NCBI GenBank assembly: GCA_023634235.1
Contig: JAMKCF010000001.1
Coordinates: forward strand, 4,033,140-4,097,139
Direction: 5' to 3'
DNA from: Pisaster brevispinus
Taxonomy: Eukaryota; Echinodermata; Asteroidea; Forcipulatida; Asteriidae
Length of the DNA stretch: 64,000 nucleotides
A model generated the notes under the pieces. The model ran no database searches. It saw nothing but the letters and a program-made list of their open reading frames with translations, and was not told where the DNA came from. This document shows, one piece after another, positions 1-10,598 of the stretch; the stretch's first letter is position 1, and each line of letters starts with the position of its first letter. The translations under genes were made by a program, and so were the position numbers.

Positions 1-1443
1 GGACTGTGATAGTTCACAAAGTAAAATTGAAAACCACACAATTTCGAGGCATATTTCTTAGATAAATCGCTACAGAAACTTAATTTTTATCAGAAAATAC
101 TGTTTTTTATGTTTGCCAAAGAAGCGTATTCTCCCTTAACAGTGGTCCACTGGACAACAATTCAAGTTAAAACACTTGGGGTAAAGTACATCCAAGTGGT
201 CCTGCAGACTCGTTCACTGTTGAAAAGCGTTCATAATATGAAATATAACCAGATTTGGCCTAATTTGGCGAAGGTCCTGCTGGCTAGTCACTGAAGAGGT
301 TAACAGCTAACCCTGTTTAGCTTCACTGGACAATTTCTGAATGCGAAGTGCTTGATAAATACATTCTTCAAGTCCTTTTAGAAGATTAAGCCTAGCGACC
401 ATTAATGAAGATATATGGTTATACATGTATTTGTTGAAGCAATAGAATGTTTTTGTATTATATTACAAACGTCGTTACACACTTGCACCCTCTATTGCAC
501 ATCTGGATATCTTGTATATCAGAGGTTGAGGCTCATTTACATGTCGAAGATTTTTGATAATGTATTTTGTTTACAATGTCAACTTTGAAAAAAAGGTTAT
601 TACTAAATGTTTATAGTCCTATTTATAACAAGTTTGCCTTGAACGTTTTTTGATAATGGCTATTGTAACAGTGTCAACTTTGGGGAAAAGGCGATGACTA
701 AATGAATATACTTATAACAAATGTGCCTTGAAAACTAACTCGGTAGAGGGAGATGGTTTAGTTTTCTTTTTTAGTATCGACTTGGCTGATGTAATATTAT
801 GGAGTTAACGCTTATTAATAAATAACCAATGGCGTATGTTATGAGTAAATATGAAGACACGGGTCCCTTATAAAGACAAGCAAAGTCTTAATAATTAATC
901 ATTATTGAGCTTTTGGAATGGGGCAGCAAACGATGTGTTTATGAGTTAAACATTTTTTGTAAAGAAACAGCCATGTCAATTATTATTGGACCTAGACAGC
1001 AAGTCGTGTTCATAGAGCATGCTCTATTTCTTACCACTATTATTGAGACCTATGCTTTCTTACTGTCGCAATGTTTTGCGGCAAAATGAAGAGAAAACAT
1101 TGTATAATCATATAGATCAAAGTGAAGGGATGTGTTTTACAAAACGGAGAAGTTTTAATTTGAGGGATATCTCCATGGAGGGAAGATGAATTAAAAATTA
1201 GTGGTTCTCAAATTACAACACAAAGGCAATTGAAATTCACAAAAGGGTGATTATTAAAAACAAAAAGAGGATTTTTGATTTATACCACGCAATAAAAAAA
1301 GTGCTTGTATGTAATTGAATGCGCAGCAAGGGGTATGACTTTCAATTTTAATCCCCAATATGCCACTCTGTCCAATCAAGTCTACAGATTGAATTGAAGT
1401 AACGGCACGAGAGGTTTATTGTGACTCTGATCAGCAGATTATA
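1..1443. other. AT-rich non-coding flank
   Basis: I see no coding exon, RNA gene or complete repeat here. Reading frames are short and lack recognisable domains. The sequence is AT-rich with a few locally repeated phrases (for example two related stretches near 590-640 and 650-720 that share a 'gtcaacttt...aaaaggttattactaaatg'-like pattern), suggesting an old local duplication. Confidence 0.5.
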
Positions 1444-1445
1444 TA

Positions 1446-1574
1446 GACCCATTGCATATGACGTCACACTTTCAAAAAAGAGGCAGATCATTGGACGATA
1501 GCCGTTCTCTGTGCGTAAAAACGTGCGCGTGACCTCAGCGTACCTGTAGCGTTTCGCGTTATGCAAGGGCGGTC
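1446..1574. mobile_element. Tc1/mariner-like MITE, copy 1
   Basis: A short element bounded by TA dinucleotides (1444-1445 and 1575-1576). Its left end GACCCATTGCATATGACGTC and right end GCGTTATGCAAGGGCGGTC form imperfect terminal inverted repeats. The same sequence recurs at 47612-47768. The TA target duplication suggests a Tc1/mariner-type non-autonomous element; the superfamily is inferred from target site only. Confidence 0.5.
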
Positions 1575-1586
1575 TATTGATTTATA

Positions 1587-1739
1587 TGGACCCCTTACAG
1601 AACGCACAACGCACCTCAGAACAATGCGCGTAATGTTGGGCGTCAACTCTCTTTTGTGCACGTTTGTATACGATTTTGACACCCAAAATGACACCCAGGA
1701 TAGGCACATGTGAGTACGCTGCGCGTTGTGCAAGAGGTC
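1587..1739. mobile_element. Diverged relative of the adjacent TA-flanked MITE
   Basis: Lies 12 bp after the previous element. The left end GGACCCCTTACAG and right end GCGCGTTGTGCAAGAGGTC resemble the termini of the 1446-1574 element and are again followed by TA. Probably a second, more diverged copy inserted next to the first. Confidence 0.35.
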
Positions 1740-1742
1740 TAT

Positions 1743-3071
1743 ACTGCCTTACAGTCCACAGTCCTACTTGAAACATGACAATGGAAACTCTTGTGACCAT
1801 GAAACTGAAATTAGCCTTTAAAGATACTATACCCCACTGGTTTTAAGGAGAAGAATTCTATGTTTATCTTAGTTTCTGCGTTGAAATGAAAGTTACCTAA
1901 CTCGTTGAATCGTCCCCTCAGAAGGTGATGGGGCTGGGTTATCAAGAAAACGATGCAGAGCAATGATTTGCAATGGATTATCTGCATTTCTAATAACTGC
2001 ATTGAAGATACAGACTTGTTTTGGTTGTTACCGTGCAACGACGCATGTCTTATAAATTACAGTATAGGCCTGGTCGATGCCTCCCCTGAGTCCTGCAAAA
2101 AAAGGACAAGAAAAGAAGAGACATGAAAACAAGCAAACAAAGGGGAAAAAAAAGAAAAAAAAGAAGAAGAAGAAGAAGAAGAAGATGCCCCAAACCACAC
2201 TACTTGGTTTGGATTCGATCTAACCTCCCTGTAATCTAGAGCAGATGTCTTTTCCCACGAGACCACCGAGGTTGCATGTTGATCTTTGCTGTAAGACTAA
2301 GACATGAAATACGTAAAACAAATTCCGCGACCGGGGTATATTCCGTTTGTGGTAACACTTTACTGTATATAGACTTGTCGTGAAGTGAACTTAGTGTGAC
2401 TAGTAGAGACCTTTTTACAAGACCTTTAAGAACAAAAAGCCCATGGCCACAGAGGGGACTAAGTATAGTAATAATGGCTTCTTATATAGCGCTCATATCC
2501 GTCACTCAGAGAAGTATATTATACCTACAATACAGCAAAAACTACGATTACAAGCAATAAAATAATACGGTATCGCCATCTTCATTACTGGGCGCCACCA
2601 TATTGACATCACAAAGTGCGCAACCAATCGTTCCAACGTTTGCGCGAACGGTTGCCAAATCGTGCAATGAACAGCCTCCTTTGTCTCATTGGGGGCGCTG
2701 TTTGAGAGTGTCACGTCATAATGTATGGGTTCTGCATCAAACCAGGAATAAATTTAGGTAAACACATCACAATTCGTTGCAGGACCTGCAGTTAAAACCT
2801 AACGGTGTCAAGTTATGCTGAATGGGTTTTTGAAACAAATTAACATAATATAAACAGTTACGATTAATGAAGACTTGTGATAATAGGCTACAACTAACAG
2901 TATTGTGAACATTTTCTCTTTGATGGATCTAACCGCTGCAACCAATGTGACGTCAACCCCAGTCACCGGGCGTCGGTACAGGATACCAGAAGTAGCGTCG
3001 GCACGGTGATTTGATTTTCTGCAGCCACGGATCAGCACCAAGGTCTCCTCGTCAAACACTGGACCAGGGAC
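1743..3071. other. Non-coding stretch with simple repeat and SINE remnant
   Basis: No supported gene. It contains a purine-rich AAG/GAA run near 2141-2184 and, at about 2462-2512, a fragment of the 3' end of the tRNA-Leu-derived SINE (ATAATGGCTTCTTATATAGCG...) in reverse orientation. An open minus-strand stretch at about 2925-3059 has no recognised domain and no convincing splice sites. Confidence 0.4.
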
Positions 3072-3475
3072 GGGATGAAGGGCAAAGGGAATGATTCTTA
3101 GTTGTTAGGAAAGGGGAGGGTGGGTGGCTTTAGCCGGAGTCTTTGCTTTACTTAGAGCGGGCCCTATATGTTAATCCTGGGTACCGGACCTCGGTTTGGT
3201 CAAATAACAGCAACAAGCCACCATCCCAATCATTACCTCGCAGTGAAAAACAGCTCTTCGAACTGGCAATGGTAAAATATTAACTTTTGGAGTGTCGGAA
3301 CAGTATATACATATGACAAAATAAAGTATGACCCGTGACGCCTGTTCCACTAATCAGAAAAGGGATGAAGTGCAAAGGGATTGATCCTCAGTTGTTATGG
3401 GAGGGGAGGGGCGGGTCGTTTTAGCCCGGAGTCTTTACTACTTAGAGCGGGCCCTATATTTTAGCCCTGGGTACC
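3072..3475. repeat. Repeat with A-B-A structure
   Basis: A about 114-bp unit (3072-3185, ending ...GGGCCCTATATGTTAATCC then GGTACC) recurs at 3361-3475 in direct orientation, flanking a about 175-bp unit B (3186-3360, starting GGACCTCGGTTTGGTC). B alone occurs again at 4159-4325. The arrangement resembles a short element with flanking direct repeats or a tandem duplication of a composite repeat; no coding capacity is visible. Confidence 0.55.
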
Positions 3476-4158
3476 TCTAACTCACAAACAAGCATTAGTA
3501 ATACAGACGACCGGAGACTCCAAGCTGCAGTGTACAAACGCCTTTATTCAATCAATGCTCACGAGTTGACATCAATCAACGCTACAATCAATGAGACATT
3601 TACATTCTTATGATTCTTCCCCAGACTCCCGAATGTTCTGATTTCCTGAGTCCCCGATTCCGTGTCATCTTGGCAAAGACGTCCCATTTTAGAGAAAAAA
3701 CAGTCCCATAGGTAGAACGCAAACACCCTGTCACGTTGAGTAAAACACAAATAATGATACAAAATAATAATAATAATAATAATTAATAATGATAAGCCAT
3801 TGGGTAACGTCCAAATTCAAGCTGACAATCAAGTACTAAAACAAACCTTAAACCACATCGTCAAACTTGGACTAATACCGAGAACTCTCCAGTCAATCGA
3901 AATGAGACATTGTGTCATGGGACGGTCTACAATCTACTTACAATAAGATGCGACCTCAACAAATTTGAACTGTATACCGAAAAAGCAAGTTGTGACAAAG
4001 CGTCTAGATTTATAAATCCACAGAAAAGTTCAAATTAATGAAGTATGTTAGCATAATTCAGCCAATGACATTCTAGGGTTGGAAACTGTTGTATTTAACT
4101 ATTAAAAAACACACTACAAATTACTTATGACCGGGTTGGCGGTTGGTTGCTGTTAACG
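3476..4158. other. Non-coding stretch
   Basis: No gene seen. A short AAT microsatellite lies at about 3763-3790. The remainder is AT-rich unique-looking sequence downstream of the minus-strand chitin-binding gene. Confidence 0.4.
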
Positions 4159-4325
4159 GACCTCGGCTTGGTCCAATAACGGCGGCAAGCTACAAACCCA
4201 GTGATAACCTTGCAGTGAAAAACGGCTCCTCGAACCGGTAGTGCCAAAATATCAACTTTTGGATTGCCTGATCAGTACATACCTTACAGTCTGACAAGTG
4301 ACGCTTGTTCCATCAATCAAATGAC
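4159..4325. repeat. Second copy of repeat unit B
   Basis: Starts GGACCTCGGCTTGGTC and matches 3186-3360 over most of its length (shared phrases include GCAGTGAAAAACRGCTC and a final TGTTCCAYYAATCA). Here it is not flanked by the A units, showing that B moves or duplicates independently. Confidence 0.5.
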
Positions 4326-4482
4326 AAGGATCTATGAGTGCTATATTTTGTATAATATTTGTGAGATAGCATGAAAACGCCTTTAACTTTAAAATGTTTA
4401 GCCGAATACCAAGCACGTTGCCTTGCCTGAAGGCGTTAGTGTTTTTTATATTTTGTTTTGTTTGTCTTTCGTGTGTGTGGAG

Positions 4483-4769
4483 TCACATTCCGTAATTGTT
4501 GAAGCAATCAACGTTATAAGGATCGTCACATAGAAGTAAGTCGGGGTTGAAATACAAATCCCCGCATGTTTTATGGTATAACACGTTCCAATTGCATTGG
4601 AAAAACATAGTGCAGTCGTAAGGGTCTTCAAAGACCTGGCCATGTTCAGCATCTTCGCACGCTACCGTGAGAGGTGCATCATTCGTTGGTGGACGAGGGC
4701 CAGACGTTGAGGGCGTGCCTTCAGCCGCCACTGGTCTGGTAAACCGCCCCTCATTGCCTGCCGTTCTAG
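4483..4769 (-). CDS. CBM14 gene, terminal exon (chitin-binding domain)
   Basis: Begins after the minus-strand acceptor TTTAG at 4770-4774 and ends with TGA at 4483-4485. After a Pro/Ser/Thr linker it encodes a peritrophin-A domain with the order Cys-Glu-Asp...DCTMFFQCNW...KTCGDLYFNPDLLLC...DC; the six cysteines and the conserved aromatic residues fit the CBM14 family. The stop follows 5 residues after the last cysteine. This is the best supported exon of the gene. Confidence 0.75.
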
Positions 4770-7699
4770 CTAAATTTTTACAAGAGATAAAATGAAAAAC
4801 ATAGACATGTTTATTTTTAAAATGGACAACATTGGATGTTTAAGGTATCATAGTACGGAGCCCCTAAAGGGACCGGTAAAGAAAATGAAAAGGTGAAAAG
4901 AAAACATCTAATTTATTTCGTTTTCTCGACATAATATTTTGTTACCACGAAATTTAATTTTGTTACCACAAAATATTGTTTCGTTTTCTCGAAATACTAT
5001 TTCGTTCCATCAAAATCAATTCCTTCCCTCGAAATATTATTTTGCTCCATCAAAATCTGATTTCGAGGGGACGAAAGAAAAGACGAACGGGAATTGTATA
5101 AGTTATAACTTCGCGGTAACGAAATGTTATTTCGAGGAAACGAAAGTATATATTATTTCTAGGGAATAAAATATCGTATCGCTCCCTTGAAATAATTGAA
5201 CGGAGGTCTTGAATTGCCACAAATAATATTCGAGTATCAAAAAATTATTGCTATACAAGTAACGACCTGTTATTGTGTTTATTGTGATGTTGTTTGCTTT
5301 TCGGGGGTTCAGATCGTTTTCTTGATAATTTTGTTTACATTGAAGATCCATTTATAGTCTCAAGTAGAGTAAAAGAGAAAGTTCGATAACGGAATTCTTC
5401 ATAAGTCTTCAGCTTTTGATACGGAGCCCCTTAAAGGACAAGTAAAAAATTGTAAAGATAAAAAACAAATACTGAAGTTATTTTGTTCCCTTGAAATATT
5501 ATTTCTTTCCCTCAAATTATTATTTCGCTCCCTTGAAATTTAATTTCGTCCCCTCGGAATGCTATTTCGTTTCCTCGAAATATTAATTCAAGAGAACGAA
5601 ATAAGCTGTTTCAGGGGAACAAAATATATTGCAAGGGAACGAAATACAATTATTTCGGATTGAGTCCTTCATATGCGATGAAATATTTTTGGGATATTCC
5701 AGCCACTATTGTTTTGCAGCTTTTCCGAATTGTTTTCAAAAACATAATGTTGTATTTCACTGATTTTCTTAAGTGACCAAATAATACAATGCCAAGCAGA
5801 ATGATTGTCAGCCTTTCTGTTTCCAACAACTGGTAAGGAGTAAAAACATAATTGTTTAATTTTAGTATGAAAGCGTATACAGATTATGAAGTTTTTTCTG
5901 TGAACTATTTCCCTCTGAAACGAAGTTATATTCGAGACAACTGTTTCTGAACCTAACTTCACTTGTTACAACCAACATTATGTTTATTGTGTTAAAAATG
6001 CTAAAAGGTTTTTACTCAGTTTTCTCCCAACTCAAACAATGGATAAGGCCAAAATGTTCAAAGACTTTTTAATGTACGTATATTGTTGATCAAACAAATT
6101 ATGAGCACTGTCAGAGATTACTGTGTCAGCTCTACTAATCCTGTATACTACTTATGCAAACCAAAGAATAACAGCAAAGAGAGATACTTTAGCCAATGCA
6201 TTCATCATGGGGAAAGACCACGCAATTGATGACCCAGTCTTAACGAAAGCAATAGGCGTTTCTGGGATGATGCAAAAACTCCGGAAAACAATCTTACTTG
6301 AGCAGTTGAACCATTTGTGCAGCTCGTGGGCAGTTGACATCGAGATATCAAAGTAGATGACTTTGAAGTTTCGGCCTGGAGTACGTGTGTTCATACCACC
6401 CAGTCGAAGCTCGGTGCATCTGCAGGGATCTTCCACTGGGATGACCCACCTGTATATATTGCCTGCACTCGGATCCGGTTCGAGACCAATGGAACAAACC
6501 AATGCTGCATAATGAAAGAGAGAAACACAAGAACAATCAGACACACTGAACTCTCTCTTTCACAACTTCAACCATTTTTCACATTAGACTTAAACGATGT
6601 CATTTCCCATTCAAACGAAGTAGATCCTCTATTGAATAACAGTACAACAGCAACAATAATTGACAAGCATCTCTTCGTGACACCATCAAAAAAAATCACA
6701 CCCTTTCGCCCGTGCCTTACTTGTTGAGTAACAGTTTGATTTTAGCGTGTAATACATTTCTGTGAAGAACCAAATCACTTTTAAATCACCCAAATCATTA
6801 GATGTAGACCATTTTGACTAAATAAAATAAATTCAAGCAAAATTGTATTTTGAGATGAGCCCACATGTATCTTTCTCCTCAATCAACCATTTATTTGAAT
6901 AGAACCCTTTGTTCACACAACTTAGCAAGGCTAAGTAATTTCTGTACAATTCCTAGGGGAATTCCTGGAGAGCGGGTCATTTTTGGATTGTGTTAGTGAA
7001 AAACAAACCCCGGATAGTGATAAGACATTTGGCATGCTATTTGGCTAGGTGCAGTTGTAGAACTTGGAATTTTTTTGATTTTTTGGAAAAAAAATGACGG
7101 ATTACCGACTTTTTAAACTGTTACTCAATAAGTGAGCGATGGTGTCATTGAGTGTTAAGGATCATCGTGCTTTTTTATGGATTTGTCGTTGTTGCTGTCC
7201 ACTAATGATTCCATTTTATTGCCTTTATCTGTACTCTGTGCCTAATCGTAGCGCCCGGACTTTAATGATGCCTACCCTTCTGTCCAAATGTAGCCAGACC
7301 TTCCATTATACATTTCATTGTCATAAACGAATTGATACATCAATATGCATAAAACAAGGTATCAATGGTCAAAGTAAGTTATTAGGCTTGATAGCAAAGG
7401 AAGGTAACAGTATGGAGGCCAATTTGATAAGACGAGGACACAGAGAGGGGACAAACAGAAAAAAACATTATAGGATGTAAAGAAATTAACAAAAAAACTT
7501 TCCAAACACGCTTAATTATAAAATGAGACGAAAACGAGGTTTTTAAAAAAAGCAACAAACAATGTAGACTTACCATCAATTTGGTTCGGAAACACCATGC
7601 TGACAGATAGGCCTAACAGAAACACCAGCATTATTGATGTACAGAATGATAGGCTAGCCTTCTTCTTAAACTGGCTCCTCGTAAAATATGCCCTTGTCC
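4483..7699 (-). CDS. Secreted or anchored protein with C-terminal chitin-binding (peritrophin-A/CBM14) domain, three exons seen
   Basis: Three minus-strand exons, 7574-7699, 6298-6504 and 4483-4769, join without breaking frame: each junction has a consensus donor (GTAAGT, GTAAGA) and AG acceptor, and each leaves one base that the next exon completes. From the ATG at 7631-7629 the joined frame is 183 codons plus stop. The N-terminus is hydrophobic (signal peptide, or signal anchor because the frame stays open upstream with a basic KKK stretch). The middle exon is a Cys-containing region I do not recognise. The last exon holds a linker rich in Pro, Ser and Thr and then a six-cysteine CBM14 domain. 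Such proteins bind chitin or related glycans outside the cell. An exon upstream of 7700 is possible because a good acceptor precedes the first exon. The gene runs divergently from NUP210. The joining is inference from phase and splice sites; no transcript evidence is available. Confidence 0.6.
4857..5175. repeat. Repeat element with TTTCGTTCCCTCGAAAT motifs, copy 1 (boundaries approximate)
   Basis: Starts with CGGAGCCCCTAAAGGGAC and continues with many variants of a 20-25-bp motif of the type TTTCGTTCCCTCGAAATATT, first in one and then in the opposite orientation (CGAGGGGACGAAAG, CGAGGAAACGAAAG). The same start and body recur at 5417-5660. It is non-coding and internally palindromic, consistent with a MITE-like element with subterminal repeats. 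Confidence 0.55.
5417..5660. repeat. Repeat element with TTTCGTTCCCTCGAAAT motifs, copy 2
   Basis: Starts ACGGAGCCCCTTAAAGGAC and repeats the TTTCGTTCCCTCGAAAT motif and its reverse complement, like 4857-5175 in the same orientation 560 bp upstream. Both copies lie in the intron between the last two exons of the minus-strand CBM14 gene. Confidence 0.55.
6298..6504 (-). CDS. CBM14 gene, middle exon (unrecognised Cys-containing region)
   Basis: Acceptor TATGCAG precedes the exon at 6505-6511 and donor GTAAGA follows at 6297-6292. It encodes 68 complete codons, including a stretch with closely spaced cysteines (PCRCTEL) and a hydrophobic strand (FKVIYFD). I do not recognise the domain. The one-base phase at both ends matches the flanking exons. 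Confidence 0.5.
7574..7699 (-). CDS. CBM14 gene, exon with signal peptide or signal anchor
   Basis: Bounded by acceptor TCTTTCTCAG (7700-7709) and donor GTAAGT (7573-7568). The translation has a basic segment (QFKKK) followed by about 22 hydrophobic residues. An ATG at 7631-7629 would start a classical signal peptide; alternatively the exon is internal and the segment is a type II signal anchor. The downstream phase (one base left over) matches the next exon. Confidence 0.45.
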
Positions 7700-8119
7700 C
7701 TGAGAAAGACACTTATAATTAAATTTACTGTATTTTCTTCCGTGTCTTTCGGATCGAAAAGTCGTGTACCCTGTATACAAAGACAGCTTATAATTAGTGT
7801 ACACGTCATAGAGCAGTTATCGTGCAAGACTTAGCCCGGATTACACTTTCTGCTAACGCTTCGTGCGAAGAGAATTGACGTCATTGCTCTGTTTTTGTTG
7901 TTTGTTTGTTTTTTCCTTCAAATGTTTGGGCGGGAGTTGCCCGCAGCTCCCTCCCGGTTGCGTATTTTTTATTTATTTATTTTTTTTGGCGAATTTGTAA
8001 CGTCAAAATTTGCTTCGCATTCGCATTCGCAGGAAGTATAAACCTGGCTTATACGCAGCTCATCCCGGTGTGACATTGACGTCTATAGTGTCCCCCTTAG
8101 ATTCTGTCCACCTGTATGG
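7700..8119. other. Non-coding stretch upstream of the CBM14 gene
   Basis: No further exon of the minus-strand gene is obvious here. A T-rich and purine/pyrimidine-skewed stretch around 7900-7990 and ordinary AT-rich sequence are seen. The last nine bases (8111-8119) are the left target duplication of the following MITE. Confidence 0.35.
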
Positions 8120-8543
8120 TAGCCTTTAGTCAAGGCGCACCGCGGCACCCCAGCCCAGGTATCACGCACGAAAAAAGACTAGCGCGAACGGCGAAGCCGC
8201 GAAGCGCCTTTACCAACTCGTTCAGCTAATCAGTTATTCATGATCATGAAATATTTATATATGCAATTTATTGTACCCAATCACCGGCAACTAGATGTTG
8301 CATCGAACGTCGTTCTTGTGACGTCATGCAAGTAATTGTGTTTTCTTATTGGCCAACAACTCATCACGCTAATGCATTATGCATTACATTTCTCCCACCA
8401 AAATCGGTAGCAAAAAGTAAAGAAAAACATAAAGCCCCAAAACGAGTTGGTAAAGGCGCTTCGCGGCTTCGCCGCTCGCGCTAGTCTTTTTTCGTGCGTG
8501 ATAACTAGGCTGGGGTGCCGCGGTGCACATTGACTAAAGGCTA
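8120..8543. mobile_element. Mutator-like (MULE) non-autonomous element with long terminal inverted repeats
   Basis: The element begins TAGCCTTTAGTCAA and ends TTGACTAAAGGCTA. The inverted repeats extend about 103 bp on each side with about five mismatches, including the shared CACGCACGAAAAAAGACTAG and CGCGAAGCGCCTTTACC. It is flanked by a perfect 9-bp direct repeat, CCTGTATGG, at 8111-8119 and 8544-8552. Long inverted repeats plus a 9-bp target duplication are the hallmark of Mutator-like elements. The about 215-bp interior has no coding capacity. Confidence 0.75.
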
Positions 8544-8753
8544 CCTGTATGGCAAATTGTGTAACACTTCATCCTGGCTACGACGTTGTTGCAATAGGGG
8601 AAAGGTGTGGCACGCGGTCATTTTCTATTTGCAGGTAGATGCTTGAACAACCGCTCTCTCCAACAGCGCAGGAACTAGGGTAACATTTTAGGGGGGGGGC
8701 ATAAGGGGGTGCACCTTTTTTTTCTAGGGGGCACTTCTGGCCAAGTTTCCCTT

Positions 8754-8757
<4 letters not shown>

Positions 8758-8789
<32 letters not shown>
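8758..8789. repeat. Poly-T tract
   Basis: About 32 consecutive T residues, preceded by T-rich and G-rich runs (8690-8735). It may be the poly-A tail of an old minus-strand retroposon, but no body is recognisable. Confidence 0.8.
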
Positions 8790-8793
<4 letters not shown>

Positions 8794-9530
8794 CAAACCC
8801 CTTTTGAGCGCCTTCTCATGTAATTTGCTATTTTTTTATAAAGACAATTTGCTTCTCAACAACTATGACTTGTGTACTCTTATGGTATCGGCAAACCTTT
8901 TTGTCTTTTCTCACAAGGCCCAAGAATAAAAGCCGGATATCACACGTCAGCCATGAATATGGCTATGACTAGAACAAGGACCTATCTTCAGTTTTGATGA
9001 GAAGTTGCAGGCCGTGCGAGAACAGATTGGAGATAGCGGCTAGTCGCATCAAAAACTAACCGTAAGCCTACACTACGGAGCGTAACTAAACACCTTAACG
9101 GTCGTGATGTATCGTTACTCTTGATTTGTGGCTGTTTCTGCGTTCAGACGTTTTACCCTTTTGCCGTAACTTCACCTCTTCCATAAAATCTGGTCTGGTA
9201 ACGGTACGCGCAATGGTGTACTGTGGCGTGTTTCATAAAATATTGCAAGCATTATTAGCATTTTCATTTTCACGGTCACTAAAATCTTCCCTGAAAGGAG
9301 GTTCGATGAGACTTTCATTTAGTGGATCAATATGGACGCCAAGGAAAGTGAAGTAATTATTATTCCATTTATTCCCTAGTGTTATATTAAGTAAGGGTGC
9401 CTTATATTGAGCAATTCCGCAGTGCGCGACAGCCCCGATACTTAGACTGTAATCAATTATTGGCGGCTATTACGACGCCGGCTACGGCTGAATCGTCGCG
9501 TCACCAAGCCCCATAAATAAAGCCAATCCA
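8790..9530. other. Non-coding stretch
   Basis: No supported gene, RNA or repeat. Open frames here lack domains and splice context. Confidence 0.35.
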
Positions 9531-9532
9531 CT

Positions 9533-9953
9533 TCGTATCCTTGGCCCCAACACCATTGCAATCCTATTTTTTCGCCCTCTGAAATGTTCAATCCGAGCGC
9601 TGAGTAATTCAGCCTGGTCTTTATTAGATTGTAGAAGTTGATCGCATCATTGTTGCCAAGTTGTTGAGGGAACCCAACAAAGTATGGTTTTCGAGCAAGT
9701 TGTTACTGTTGATAGGCCTATCAGCATGAGCAAGCATGATGTTAGTATGTGACAAAAAATCACACTCGCGAGTCGGAAATCAATTGATTTTCGACTAAAA
9801 CGTGTGATGTTTTTCAACAAATTGCAGCAGTAGGGCTATTTACAAGTACAGTAGCATTCGGTCGGAAAGTTTCATGATCGAGAACGCGTTGAATTGATCA
9901 TTTCAGAATGCGAAAGAATACAAATGCAATGGTGTTGGGGCCAAGGATACGAA
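9533..9953. repeat. Inverted repeat, about 60-bp arms
   Basis: The left arm (9533-9596, CTTCGTATCCTTGGCCCCAA...) is matched in reverse complement by the right arm (9894-9953, ...TTGGGGCCAAGGATACGAAG). The outermost 30 bases pair perfectly and the rest with some mismatches. The loop is about 300 bp. This is probably a degraded inverted-repeat transposon; target duplications were not identified. Confidence 0.6.
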
Positions 9954-10124
9954 GCATACGAGGCATCTGAAAGCATTATCATTCTAGGAAACAATGTGTT
10001 GTTTTATGCTTCTTTTCTTAATTCCTTCTCTTTTTTCTTTCAACTTCAATTTGTCATTATCACGCATGCACGGTCTGTGGTTCACTTTTTCGTCAAAATA
10101 GCAACCCAGCAAGCTGATAGAAAA

Positions 10125-10395
10125 AAAATGTATTGGCTGGAGCGGAACTTGAACCTGCGACCTTCGGAATAACGTACCAGCGCTCTACCAACCAACTGAG
10201 CTATAAGTCCAGCCCTATCTTGGGGGTCTCCCTATTGTTCCGGGGTGCCATAGTATAACCGTTAGCTGCCGCACAGCCAGGCATCACAGTTTACAATACA
10301 ACCTGGAAAGCGGCAGCCAGGGAATCACCGGTGATGCAACTTTTAAATTATTATTGGTACACCACAAGTGAAACTGACCAGACAGTCATGCAGTT
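10125..10395 (-). mobile_element. tRNA-derived SINE (family 2), reverse orientation, approximate ends
   Basis: Read on the minus strand, 10210-10125 resembles a tRNA: an A-box-like TAGCTCAGTTGG, then a B-box-like GGTTCAAGTTCC. The body further left on that strand (10240-10395) recurs at 49185-49354 (shared phrases around GCCAGG...ATCAC and AACTGAC). The same tRNA-like head is found at 38035-38125, 60222-60310 and 56466-56545. A true tRNA gene is unlikely because the copies are diverged and dispersed. Confidence 0.55.
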
Positions 10396-10414
10396 TCCAT
10401 TGTGGTTATACTTG

Positions 10415-10418
10415 ATAC
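10415..10418. repeat. Target-site duplication of the Gypsy element, left copy (ATAC)
   Basis: The four bases before the 5' LTR, ATAC, are repeated immediately after the 3' LTR at 19843-19846. Ty3/Gypsy integrases typically produce 4-6-bp duplications. Confidence 0.75.
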
Positions 10419-10443
10419 TGTGACGGTCAGTGCATGTTGTATG

Positions 10444-10451
10444 TATTTAAA
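10444..10451 (+). promoter_or_regulatory. Putative TATA element of the LTR promoter
   Basis: TATTTAAA lies 25 bp inside the LTR, preceding a GC-rich segment. If used, transcription would start near 10475, making U3 very short and placing the splice donor at 10593 inside the transcript. An identical copy in the 3' LTR (18915-18922) could drive transcription toward NUP210. Confidence 0.35.
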
Positions 10452-10589
10452 TTGTATGCAAGGGCGCGTGCGCGAGCGGGTCGGTGACTTGTGCCGATCT
10501 ACGCATGTGCCGGGCGGAGCGACTGGTTGGTCGTCGTGTACACGAGGTGTGCACGAGGCGAGTCAGTCGGCTGCAAGATCTTGAAGTAA

Positions 10590-10598
10590 CAGGTACGT
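10590..10598 (+). promoter_or_regulatory. Putative 5' splice donor in the LTR
   Basis: CAG|GTACGT is a near-perfect metazoan donor. Together with the acceptor-like tract ending at 17489 it would create a spliced mRNA whose first ATG is that of the zinc-finger ORF. The copy in the 3' LTR (donor G at 19064) could also splice read-through transcripts into NUP210 exons. Confidence 0.35.

Noticed and set aside
2808..3059. Minus-strand open frame with a GCRKSNHR segment
   Set aside because: No recognised domain; flanks are repeats and the only possible donor is non-consensus, so an exon call is not supported.
10125..10210. tRNA gene on the minus strand
   Set aside because: A and B boxes are present but similar degenerate copies are dispersed in the window with SINE bodies attached, so it is a retroposon.
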